Shown here: one piece after another, positions 24,754 to 32,085 of the stretch
How positions within the stretch are numbered: position 1 is the first letter of the stretch
Layout: every line of letters starts with the position of its first letter
Assembly (NCBI GenBank): GCA_029263015.1
Contig: JAJCYI010000163.1
Coordinates: 117,057 to 181,056 of the forward strand
Length of the DNA: 64,000 nt
Source: Saprospiraceae bacterium
GTDB lineage: Bacteria; Bacteroidota; Bacteroidia; Chitinophagales; Saprospiraceae
Direction: 5' to 3'
Made by a program: the position numbers and the translations under genes
Notes under the pieces: generated by a model
What the model was told of the DNA's origin: nothing
The model's input: the letters and a program-made list of their open reading frames with translations, nothing else
The model's database searches: none

Positions 24754-26763
24754 TTAGGAGGATAAAGTACTCCGTCCCAATTCTCTTTTCCCCTTCCAAA
24801 TCACCTCAATATCACGCCATACATCATAATCTTTTGCATAGAGGAAGTTGAGCCGTTGTACCGTTGCTGCATTCAAGTGCCGCCGTCCCAAGGCATCCAG
24901 CGGGTAAAGCACCCCTGGTCGTATTTTTGGCAACAATTGTGGGCTGCCAATAGAAGGCTGTCGGCTCGAACCTGAATACCCCACCCAAGTTTTTCTTCCA
25001 ACAAAAACATCGAAAATATTTTTCACAAAACCCCATTTCCGTTTCACCAAAAACAACAACACAGGAGTAAATATCAAACACCAAACAGCAAACAATAAAT
25101 CAAGCACCCGCTTGTTACGTCGGGCCATGTTGGCAGCTATTTTATAGCTAACCTCAATGGTATAGAGTTCGCCTGACGAGTCCTTTGAGCTACTCCCGAT
25201 GATGCTGATGCTTTCCCGGGGCACAATCTTATAGTCCAATCCCGCACCCAGTTTGGTCATCCACTGCATGATACTTTCGGAACTGACATCCTGCGAACAG
25301 AAGATGATTTCGTCCACTTTGTAAATCTGTGCTACTTCGTCCAACCGGACAAGGCTGGCGAGGTAGGTTTTTGTGTCGTTGGTTTCAGTTGGAGATACGG
25401 TGCCGATGAAATTCTTTTGAACCTGTGTTTCGCCCAACAAGTTTCTCACACGTTTGCTTTCTGCTGCCCCACCCACGATCACGAGGTTGTCGGGCCGGGA
25501 TTTACCAACATCCAGATTACCTGTTTTAAAAAAATGAACCACTGTCCGAAGGCCAACCATACCAACCACCGCCCACACCGCGCCTAGCAACACAATGGCC
25601 CTCGATGGCCGCAGATGCAATGGCAGATAACCATAAACCGCAGATAGGACAAGCGTCCCGATCAACAACCCTCGGATAAGCCGCCGCATATTGAACCGCT
25701 CATCGTACCCTCCCATGAAAAAGACCGACCCCAACCAAATGGTCGAATAAAAAGGAATATTGAACAGTGCAAAAGTTGGGTCGTAATAGCCGGGGTCATC
25801 GTAATAATACCTTGCCCAGAAGTATTTAAGGAAAAGAAGGCCACCAGAAAGCAGTAGCGCATCCATCATTGGCAAAGCTGCCTTTTTGAAAAAGTTACCC
25901 ACCAGCGTCATGCCTGCCCGGAGGTAGATCGCCCCGTAGATCATGGCAATGAAGAGTTTTGCCTGCCTGCCTTCAAAATGTTTCTTGGCAAAAATAATCA
26001 TGGCATTGTAAAACGTGCGGACGTAGTTGAGGCTGCCCTTTTTGGTGCTTTCCCCTTTGTAATGGATAATGGTGGTTTCCGCGAAGTAATAGTTTTTATA
26101 GCCAGATTTCACGATGCGGTACGACAGATCGATGTCCTCCCCGTACATAAAAAATGCCTCGTCGAGCAAACCGGTTTTATCCAAAACGCGCTGCCGCAAC
26201 AGCATAAAAGCGCCAGCCAGCACGTCCACTTCATGATTTTTATCTTTATCCAAATGACCAAGGTGGTATTGGTTAAATCTTTTGGATTTTGGAAAAATTC
26301 TTGCCAGGCCAAACGTCTTGGCAAACGCCACGAACGGCGATGGAAACCCCCGCTTACTCTCAGGTAGGAAATTGCCAGATCCGTCAATCATCTTTACACC
26401 CAGGCCGCCTGCATCAAGGTGGTCTTCCATGAAGTCCAGGCACTTTTTGAAAGTATCCTCCCGCACCACGGTATCAGGATTGAGCAGCAACACGTACTTG
26501 CCTGTAGATTCTCTGATGGCTTGGTTATTTGCGACCGCAAAACCTGTGTTTTTTTTGTTCTCAATGAGTTTTACTTCGGGAAATTTATCCCGCACCATCG
26601 TCACGGAGTTGTCCACGGAGTTGTTGTCCACCACAAAAATTTCCACCGCTCTTTGTCCACCTTGTGGGAAGGGGATTTGTGCCACTGCTTTCCGCACGGA
26701 CAACAGGCATTGTTCAAGGAAATGCTGGACGTTGTAGTTGACGATGATGATGGAGAGTTGCAT
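24754..26763 (-). CDS. GT2 glycosyltransferase fused to a degenerate sugar-transferase region
   Basis: 669 residues. Residues 1-250 are a family 2 glycosyltransferase (LSIIIVNYNVQHFLEQCL, VDNNSVDNSV, LLNPDTVV, GEDIDLSYRIV). Several membrane helices follow (about 285-400). A Rossmann-like segment (NLVIVGGAAESKRVRNLL, about 425-540) and a tail starting NKRVLDLLFAVWCLIFTPVLL resemble the CoA-binding-like plus sugar-transferase layout of polyprenyl glycosylphosphotransferases, but the catalytic middle is missing. It probably builds a surface polysaccharide. Its start overlaps the upstream PtuB-like stop (TAATG), making it the last gene of the recR operon. Confidence 0.8.
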   Translation of the reverse strand: MQLSIIIVNYNVQHFLEQCLLSVRKAVAQIPFPQGGQRAVEIFVVDNNSVDNSVTMVRDKFPEVKLIENKKNTGFAVANNQAIRESTGKYVLLLNPDTVVREDTFKKCLDFMEDHLDAGGLGVKMIDGSGNFLPESKRGFPSPFVAFAKTFGLARIFPKSKRFNQYHLGHLDKDKNHEVDVLAGAFMLLRQRVLDKTGLLDEAFFMYGEDIDLSYRIVKSGYKNYYFAETTIIHYKGESTKKGSLNYVRTFYNAMIIFAKKHFEGRQAKLFIAMIYGAIYLRAGMTLVGNFFKKAALPMMDALLLSGGLLFLKYFWARYYYDDPGYYDPTFALFNIPFYSTIWLGSVFFMGGYDERFNMRRLIRGLLIGTLVLSAVYGYLPLHLRPSRAIVLLGAVWAVVGMVGLRTVVHFFKTGNLDVGKSRPDNLVIVGGAAESKRVRNLLGETQVQKNFIGTVSPTETNDTKTYLASLVRLDEVAQIYKVDEIIFCSQDVSSESIMQWMTKLGAGLDYKIVPRESISIIGSSSKDSSGELYTIEVSYKIAANMARRNKRVLDLLFAVWCLIFTPVLLFLVKRKWGFVKNIFDVFVGRKTWVGYSGSSRQPSIGSPQLLPKIRPGVLYPLDALGRRHLNAATVQRLNFLYAKDYDVWRDIEVIWKGKRELGRSTLSS

Positions 26764-27440
26764 TAGGATAGGCGAGCCATTTTCTTTTGTAGGTAAGTAA
26801 TCGCAACTTGACAGAAGGGTTCATATTTTTTTTCAACTATTTTTTCCCCATGTATTATTATTACGTTTTTTTTTAAGGCCTGCCAATTTTTCAACATATT
26901 GTTTAAATCAGCCTCTTTAATTTTATTTTCAAATTTGTTCTTTGCTATATTTTCAACAGCAACTTTTACCATATCTAACAATTCTCGTCTTTCTTCTACT
27001 AAGTGCCATTGATTCAATCCCAAAACTTCATTCAATTCAACATCTATGTTTTCATTATTAGAATAAACCTTTCCGCCGGAATCAAACTGAACCAATTTTT
27101 CACAACTTTTGTCAACTGGAGAAATTGAAAATTTTTTATTCTTTTTTAAAGTGTCACAATGTTCTTTGCCTTTCACACCCTCATTCCCCTTACATACTGC
27201 AAGCAAATTCATAAAATCTTTTTCATTCTTTTTTGAACGTGGAGACCAATGCTCTATTTTGGTTGATTTGCTGTCGTTTTTTATTCGTTGCATACAATAT
27301 GCACAGATATATCCTTGCTCAATTAACAATGCCTTCCGTAGTGGTTCTTTTGGCAAATCATCGAAAGACGAACCCGGTGTGGTTCGTTTTTCAATTACCT
27401 CTTTGGGTTCGTTATTTGATTTTTTTGGAATATATTTCAT
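26763..27440 (-). CDS. ptuB: PtuB-like HNH nuclease (TIGR02646 type), Septu effector
   Basis: 225 residues with a zinc/HNH layout: CAYC (Cys46, Cys49), IEHWSPRS (His64), NLLAVC (Asn78) and EHCDTLKKN (His94, Cys95). This is the TIGR02646/PtuB pattern. In Septu systems PtuB is the nuclease partner of the ATPase PtuA. It follows the ATPase by 3 bases and its stop overlaps the start of the glycosyltransferase. The gene is AT-rich compared with its neighbours recR and the glycosyltransferase, suggesting transfer. The symbol is by family analogy; phage protection has not been shown here. Confidence 0.8.
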   Translation of the reverse strand: MKYIPKKSNNEPKEVIEKRTTPGSSFDDLPKEPLRKALLIEQGYICAYCMQRIKNDSKSTKIEHWSPRSKKNEKDFMNLLAVCKGNEGVKGKEHCDTLKKNKKFSISPVDKSCEKLVQFDSGGKVYSNNENIDVELNEVLGLNQWHLVEERRELLDMVKVAVENIAKNKFENKIKEADLNNMLKNWQALKKNVIIIHGEKIVEKKYEPFCQVAITYLQKKMARLS

Positions 27441-27443
27441 TTA

Positions 27444-28778
27444 TCAAAGTTCATTTAGGAGCTGGAAATGTGAACGCGCCCGCACGACTTCGGCATCGTA
27501 ATAACCATATCGCTCCTCTACATCCCGGAGCATATCAGCTGTTTTTTCAATTTTGTCAGGATCATCCATGACACGGTATAGTTTTGAAAATATTTCCTCT
27601 GCTTCTTTTGGCCTTTTATGTACATTGAAAATATCCATCAAAATAGAATTGCTATCCCGTCCTAAAGTATAAGGTGTATCCTTGACCAGTTTAAAATCAT
27701 CGAGGATAAAAACATTCTCTTTTTTTAAAGAACTCAATACCTGCGGGGAATGGGTGGTGAGAATGAACTGGATATTGGGGAAAGTTCGGCGGAGGTTCGG
27801 AATTATTGTGCGCTGCCAGGAGGGGTGGAGGTGCTGTTCAATTTCGTCTATTAATACCACGCCTTTGCCACTCAAGGGTTGGTTAACGTTAGGATTGGCA
27901 ATATGTAATCGCATTGCGATATCTGCGGCTATTCCAATCATCATTCTTTCTCCGTCTGACAACTGGTTTATGATTAATTCTTGGTCTTGTTTTTTTATTT
28001 TAAGTATTTCGTAGCCATCTTTCCGATCCACATAAGGTTTTGAAAATCCATTGATAAAAGTTTGGATGGCCTTTCGGACAGTATCTAAACCTTTGTCTAT
28101 GTGCTCAGGGTTTTCCCTAAGCCTAATTTGATTTTCTATATCCTCTGTACTTCTAAACCATTGAAAAAAATCATTGAAACTGGATAGCCTCTCTAAACTA
28201 TTGTCAAAAGTATCAATTGGAATTAAGTCATTTACATTTACAGATTTCAGACTTGGATTATCAGAAACTGTTCTTTTAGTTGAATAAATGATTAATACGC
28301 TTGGGTTTTCACGGATATTAACTCTTAAATATTTTAGGTACTCAGTGTCATATCCTGATCCATCATCTAATTCTATTATTTCACTTGCTTTTAATCCCTC
28401 TAAAAACCTTCCTATAGGGGGGTAGTATTTTTGGTCAAATGTGGTTTTTGATGTAGATATTTCCCATTTAAAATTGTGCTTGTGAGTTTCAAAATCTAAC
28501 CTGATGTCCTGAATCATACTTCCAGCTCTAATATCATAGATTGATGGGATTCTATCTTTAGCATCTTCAATTTTGATATTTTTATTTATTAACTCCCTCT
28601 TTGAATAAATATTAAATATAAATTCATTTAAAAAATATCGAATAGCATCAACAATACTACTTTTCCCTGCCCCATTCACTCCCACAAAAACCGCCAGCCC
28701 ACTCTCCCCTTCCGGAAAATCAATCACCAACTCCTCAAAGCCACGGAAATTCTTTAATTCTAATTTCTTGATTCTCAT
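27444..28778 (-). CDS. ptuA: PtuA-like AAA/ABC-type ATPase
   Basis: 444 residues of the SMC/OLD-like ATPase class. Start MRIKKLELKNFRGFEEL; Walker A GVNGAGKSS (33-41); ABC-signature-like LSDGERMMIGIAADIAMRL near 275; Walker B VVLIDEIEQHLHP near 310; His switch TTHSPQVL near 345. With the adjacent HNH gene this is the PtuA-PtuB pair of Septu defence, where the ATPase senses or clamps and the nuclease cuts. Its ATG overlaps the HEPN stop by four bases (ATGA), so translation is probably coupled. The sequence is AT-rich. Confidence 0.82.
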   Translation of the reverse strand: MRIKKLELKNFRGFEELVIDFPEGESGLAVFVGVNGAGKSSIVDAIRYFLNEFIFNIYSKRELINKNIKIEDAKDRIPSIYDIRAGSMIQDIRLDFETHKHNFKWEISTSKTTFDQKYYPPIGRFLEGLKASEIIELDDGSGYDTEYLKYLRVNIRENPSVLIIYSTKRTVSDNPSLKSVNVNDLIPIDTFDNSLERLSSFNDFFQWFRSTEDIENQIRLRENPEHIDKGLDTVRKAIQTFINGFSKPYVDRKDGYEILKIKKQDQELIINQLSDGERMMIGIAADIAMRLHIANPNVNQPLSGKGVVLIDEIEQHLHPSWQRTIIPNLRRTFPNIQFILTTHSPQVLSSLKKENVFILDDFKLVKDTPYTLGRDSNSILMDIFNVHKRPKEAEEIFSKLYRVMDDPDKIEKTADMLRDVEERYGYYDAEVVRARSHFQLLNEL

Positions 28779-29164
28779 AATTTTTCATGTTTTTCGAGAA
28801 ATTCGTTGATGGAAGTACAAAAATGTTCAGCATATCCTACGGCTTCTTTTGCTACTTCTTTATCTTCCATTATTTCAAAATCGTAATCTACCTCTTGCCT
28901 TAATTCAAATACAGCGGACAGCATTTGGTTCAGTTCTTTTGGCAAGAGGCCATTTTTCAAATAAAGCTCTCTGAACTTGTTGTGTGCACCAGAATGTGAT
29001 TTTGCAAGAATACCGTGGGGGAACAATGCAGCATGAACGGCAGTGAACATTGCATAGTAAGCTCGGTTGACTGCGCCATTCAAAAAACCACTTTCCAACA
29101 TTGACTTGGCTTCTTCCAAGTGATAAAATGCTGTGGTCAAATATTTTTTTATGTTGTCGTCCAT
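28775..29164 (-). CDS. HEPN-domain protein (UPF0332/COG1895-like)
   Basis: A 129-residue all-helical HEPN protein: YHLEEAKSMLESGFLNGAVNRAYYAMFTAVHAALF is the conserved helix pair, with Arg34 and the Tyr-Tyr pair. HEPN proteins are often RNases paired with an MNT nucleotidyltransferase antitoxin, or substrate-binding partners of it. The usual His seven residues after the Arg (RAYYAMFH) is Thr41 here, with His at 44 and 50, so RNase activity is uncertain. It overlaps the MNT gene by 16 bases and the PtuA gene by 4. Confidence 0.85.
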   Translation of the reverse strand: MDDNIKKYLTTAFYHLEEAKSMLESGFLNGAVNRAYYAMFTAVHAALFPHGILAKSHSGAHNKFRELYLKNGLLPKELNQMLSAVFELRQEVDYDFEIMEDKEVAKEAVGYAEHFCTSINEFLEKHEKL

Positions 29165-29493
29165 ACTTCGATGCCTTGTTTCCTAATCCAAAAAAGAAAA
29201 GGTGATTCTTCCGACAGGTATTTCCCCAATGAATAAGGGTGATAGGAAATCGTAATGTCGTGTTTGAACATAAGTGGGTGAACAACTTCACTCATCTGAA
29301 TTGTTTCCCTGAATTTTCTGATTTCCCCATCCTTCAGCACCACCAAAAAATCAATATCCGATTCCTCATGGAAATCCCCCCTAGCATAACTACCATATAG
29401 TATTATTTTGGCCAAACGCTCCCCGTAATAATCGGAAACGGTTTTTTTGAAATCGGCAATCAATGCCCGTTGCTGTTTAGTATTTAGTTTCAT
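29149..29493 (-). CDS. MNT-type nucleotidyltransferase, HEPN partner
   Basis: 114 residues. The minimal nucleotidyltransferase motif is intact: GSYARGDFHEESDIDFLVVL (34-53) with the GS pair and metal-binding Asp46 and Asp48. In MNT/HEPN pairs this enzyme can modify (AMPylate) and silence the HEPN toxin. Its ATG overlaps the recR stop by four bases (ATGA) and its 3' end overlaps HEPN, so it links a housekeeping gene to the defence genes by translational coupling. Confidence 0.88.
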   Translation of the reverse strand: MKLNTKQQRALIADFKKTVSDYYGERLAKIILYGSYARGDFHEESDIDFLVVLKDGEIRKFRETIQMSEVVHPLMFKHDITISYHPYSLGKYLSEESPFLFWIRKQGIEVWTTT

Positions 29494-30104
29494 TCATTAT
29501 TCAATTTATACGGCATCCTCGCCACGATACTCCGCCCCAATGTCACCTCGTCCGCATACTCCAATTCCCCGCCAAACGACACACCACGTGCAATCGAACT
29601 GACCTTTACGCTGCTGTCCCTCAATTTTTTAGTGATGTAAAACATCGTCGTATCACCTTCGATGGTGGGGGAAATAGCCAAGATAATTTCTTTAATTTCA
29701 TCATCGGCAGCCCGTTGCAGGAGGGAGTCAATTTGGAGTTCGCTGGGGCCGATGCCTTCGAGTGGGTTGATGAGGCCGCCCAGCACATGGTAGAGTCCCC
29801 GATAGTGCGAAGTTTCCTCTATGGCCATCACGTCGCGGATGCTTTCTACCACGCAGACCATGCTGCGGTCACGGCGCTTGTCCGAACAGACATTACAAAT
29901 GGCCTCATCGGACAAATTGAAACAGATGGTGCAATGCTTGATGTTGCGCCGCATGTTCAGGATGCCTTCAGCAAATTGTTCGGTATTTTGCAGATCCTGG
30001 TTGACAAGGTGGAGCGTGAGGCGCAATGCTGTCTTTCTACCGATGCCGGGCAAGCTGGCAAAGGCTTCGACTGCATTTTCTATTAATTTGGATGAAAAAT
30101 TCAT
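29490..30104 (-). CDS. recR: Recombination mediator RecR
   Basis: 204 residues. RecR of the RecFOR pathway, which loads RecA on gapped DNA. Visible are the helix-hairpin-helix ASLPGIGRKTALRLTLHL (about 14-31), the zinc motif CTICFNLSDEAICNVC (about 58-73) and a Toprim domain with VVESIRDVMAIEET and YHVLGGLINPLEGIGP. ATG 30104 gives the family start MNFSSKLIENAVEAFASLPG; the frame runs 13 codons further up without a homologous N-terminus. It heads the six-gene operon. Confidence 0.95.
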   Translation of the reverse strand: MNFSSKLIENAVEAFASLPGIGRKTALRLTLHLVNQDLQNTEQFAEGILNMRRNIKHCTICFNLSDEAICNVCSDKRRDRSMVCVVESIRDVMAIEETSHYRGLYHVLGGLINPLEGIGPSELQIDSLLQRAADDEIKEIILAISPTIEGDTTMFYITKKLRDSSVKVSSIARGVSFGGELEYADEVTLGRSIVARMPYKLNNE

Positions 30105-30116
30105 GTTGTGGCAAAG

Positions 30117-30174
30117 GTAGCTGGAAGTTGTACTTCCAGGCAATAGTTTTGCAGGAAGTATAACTTCCGGCTAC
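30117..30174. repeat. REP/BIME-like pair upstream of recR and pdhC
   Basis: GTAG (30117-30120) followed by hairpin ctggaagttgtacttccag (30121-30139), and an inverted copy at 30154-30174 that reads GTAGCCGGAAGTTATACTTC on the minus strand. Both units match those at 4195-4251. The pair lies between the divergent recR and pdhC starts. Confidence 0.8.
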
Positions 30175-30254
30175 ATTCGTGTTTTAAAAAGCGAAAATAT
30201 TGCATTTTTGCGAATCCTTGCTATTCCAGCCCAATTAACCATAAAACTCAATCA

Positions 30255-30283
30255 ATCATAACTCATAACTCATAACTCGGTAA
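30255..30283 (+). repeat. Three copies of a 9-base unit before pdhC
   Basis: Three near-perfect copies of ataactcat sit immediately before the ATG at 30286. They fill the ribosome-binding region, which has no Shine-Dalgarno motif. Confidence 0.6.
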
Positions 30284-30285
30284 TA

Positions 30286-31548
30286 ATGGCTGAAGTAATC
30301 AGAATGCCACGCATGAGCGACACGATGGAAGAAGGAAATATTGTCGCATGGCACAAAAAAGAAGGGGATCAAATTGAAGCAGGTGACCTACTTGCAGAAA
30401 TAGAGACAGACAAAGCCACCATGGATTTTGAAAGTCTTTGGGACGGGCACCTTTTGCACATTGCCGTGAAGGAAGGTGCAGTCCCAGTTGAGTCTGTCAT
30501 TGCCGTGATCGGAGAGAAGGGGGAAGACTGGGAAACTGCTTTGGACAGTGAAAATGTCTCTTCCAATGGCCATGCCGCGACCGCAGCACCGGCTCCAGTA
30601 GCAAACAGCCCGGTTCCAGTAGTTGTCGAAACGGAGGTAGCTGTTTCGCACGATACCCATCGGATTATCGCCTCACCATTGGCCAAAAGCCTTGCAAAAG
30701 AAGCAGGCATTGACCTCGTTGCCATATCAGGAACTGGAGACCACGGGCGCATTGTCAAAAAAGACATTGAAGCCTATGTTGAAGCCAAACCGGTTACGAC
30801 GACTGCGCCAGCTCCTGTAAGTGCCCCTGCACCGGCTGTACCAGCATTCAACGCTGACACTGATGACGAAGCTTATGAAGACAAACCCCTTAGCCAAATG
30901 CGCAAGGTGATAGCCCGCCGGTTGGGCGAAAGCAAATTTACAGCACCACATTTCTATTTGACTGTTGAAATAAATATGGACAAAGCGGTGGAGATACGCC
31001 CACAACTCAACGAAATTTCGCCTGTCAAAATATCTTATAATGACATCATCATAAAAGCCTGTGCTGTTGCTTTACTGCAGCACCCCGCCGTCAATTCCTC
31101 TTGGCTCGGTGATAAAATCCGCTACAACCAAAATATCAACATCGGCGTGGCCGTGGCCGTGGAAGATGGCCTCCTCGTGCCTGTGGTTCGCCACGCCAAT
31201 ATGAAATCGCTTTCGCAAATCAATCAGGAAGTAAGACATTTGGCAGGAAAAGCAAAAGACCGCAAGCTGCAACCTGACGAAATGAGCGGCAACACATTTA
31301 CCATTTCCAACTTGGGCATGTTCGGCATTGAGGAATTCACGGCCATCATCAATCCACCAGATTCATGTATTCTGGCGGTGAGTTCCATTTCGAAAAAACC
31401 AATCGTAAAAGGTGATGAAATAGTACCTGGCAACATAATGAAAGTAACCCTTTCCTGCGACCACCGTGCCGTAGATGGTGCAACAGGATCTCAATTTTTG
31501 CAAACACTGAAAGGCATTCTCGAAGAGCCGATCAGTTTGCTGGTGTAG
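30286..31548 (+). CDS. pdhC: Dihydrolipoamide acetyltransferase (E2) of pyruvate dehydrogenase
   Basis: 420 residues: one lipoyl domain (1-80) with the lipoylated Lys43 in ETDKATMDF, an Ala/Pro/Val linker, a peripheral subunit-binding domain (about 125-165, IASPLAKSLAKEAGIDLVAI), a second flexible linker, and the catalytic acetyltransferase domain with CDHRAVDGATG near the C-terminus. It transfers acetyl groups to CoA inside the pyruvate dehydrogenase complex. E1 and E3 genes are not in this window. Other 2-oxoacid dehydrogenase E2s share the layout; the N-terminus MAEVIRMPRMSDTMEEG favours pyruvate. Confidence 0.92.
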   Translation: MAEVIRMPRMSDTMEEGNIVAWHKKEGDQIEAGDLLAEIETDKATMDFESLWDGHLLHIAVKEGAVPVESVIAVIGEKGEDWETALDSENVSSNGHAATAAPAPVANSPVPVVVETEVAVSHDTHRIIASPLAKSLAKEAGIDLVAISGTGDHGRIVKKDIEAYVEAKPVTTTAPAPVSAPAPAVPAFNADTDDEAYEDKPLSQMRKVIARRLGESKFTAPHFYLTVEINMDKAVEIRPQLNEISPVKISYNDIIIKACAVALLQHPAVNSSWLGDKIRYNQNINIGVAVAVEDGLLVPVVRHANMKSLSQINQEVRHLAGKAKDRKLQPDEMSGNTFTISNLGMFGIEEFTAIINPPDSCILAVSSISKKPIVKGDEIVPGNIMKVTLSCDHRAVDGATGSQFLQTLKGILEEPISLLV

Positions 31549-31555
31549 CCTTGGT

Positions 31556-31635
31556 AGGGGTCAGGAGTCAGGTTTTAGGGGTCAGGATAATATGATTCTG
31601 CATTCTCTTTCTCTGCAACCTGACCCCTGACCCCT
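31556..31635. terminator. Inverted repeat after pdhC
   Basis: 19-bp arms (31556-31574, 31617-31635; one mismatch) built on tandem ggggtcagg, with a 42-nt loop, followed by aaaaaa. It is in the 96-base gap between pdhC and the next gene on the same strand. Confidence 0.45.
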
Positions 31636-31644
31636 CAAAAAAGA

Positions 31645-32004
31645 ATGAAAAAAACACTGGTATTAGGCGCTTCTACCAACCCTTCCCGCTACTCTTTTCA
31701 GGCAGTAATGCAATTCAAACAACTCGACATTGAAGTTGTCGCAATTGGCAATAAAGAAGGTGAAATAGCAGGGATTCCCATCCTGATCGGAAAACCCGGA
31801 TTAGATGGTATTCACACGGTAACGCTTTACCTCAACCCACAAAGACAAGAGGAATATTACGATTATGTGATAGGATTGAACCCAAAAAGAATCATCTTCA
31901 ACCCCGGCACAGAGAATGCTGTTTTCATAAAAAAAATACGGGAAGCGGGCATTGATGTAGAAATCGCATGTAACCTGGTCATGCTGGCCACAGGGCAATA
32001 TTGA
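31645..32004 (+). CDS. CoA-binding-domain protein
   Basis: A 119-residue single-domain Rossmann protein of the CoA-binding (YccU-like) family: KTLVLGASTNPSRYSFQAVMQF (nucleotide loop at the N-terminus), VVAIGNKEGEIAGIPI, and a C-terminal RIIFNPGTENAVF...GIDVEIACNLVMLATGQY. These small cytosolic proteins are thought to bind CoA or a related nucleotide; the reaction is unknown. The start ATG follows the pdhC-side hairpin by nine bases. Confidence 0.88.
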   Translation: MKKTLVLGASTNPSRYSFQAVMQFKQLDIEVVAIGNKEGEIAGIPILIGKPGLDGIHTVTLYLNPQRQEEYYDYVIGLNPKRIIFNPGTENAVFIKKIREAGIDVEIACNLVMLATGQY

Positions 32005-32026
32005 ATAAGCTGGAAAAGGGAAATTA

Positions 32027-32081
32027 GAAATTAAGAAATTGGAAATTGCTGAATATTGGGAATTTCCAATTTCTTAATTTC
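32027..32081. terminator. 21-bp inverted repeat between convergent genes
   Basis: Perfect arms 32027-32047 and 32061-32081 (gaaattaagaaattggaaat type) with a 13-nt loop, exactly between the convergent stops at 32004 and 32086. Probably a bidirectional terminator. Confidence 0.6.
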
Positions 32082-32085
32082 CAAT

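Noticed and set aside
26763..29493. Retron with PtuAB effectors
   Set aside because: PtuA/PtuB occur with some retrons, but no reverse transcriptase frame or msr/msd-like structure is present nearby.
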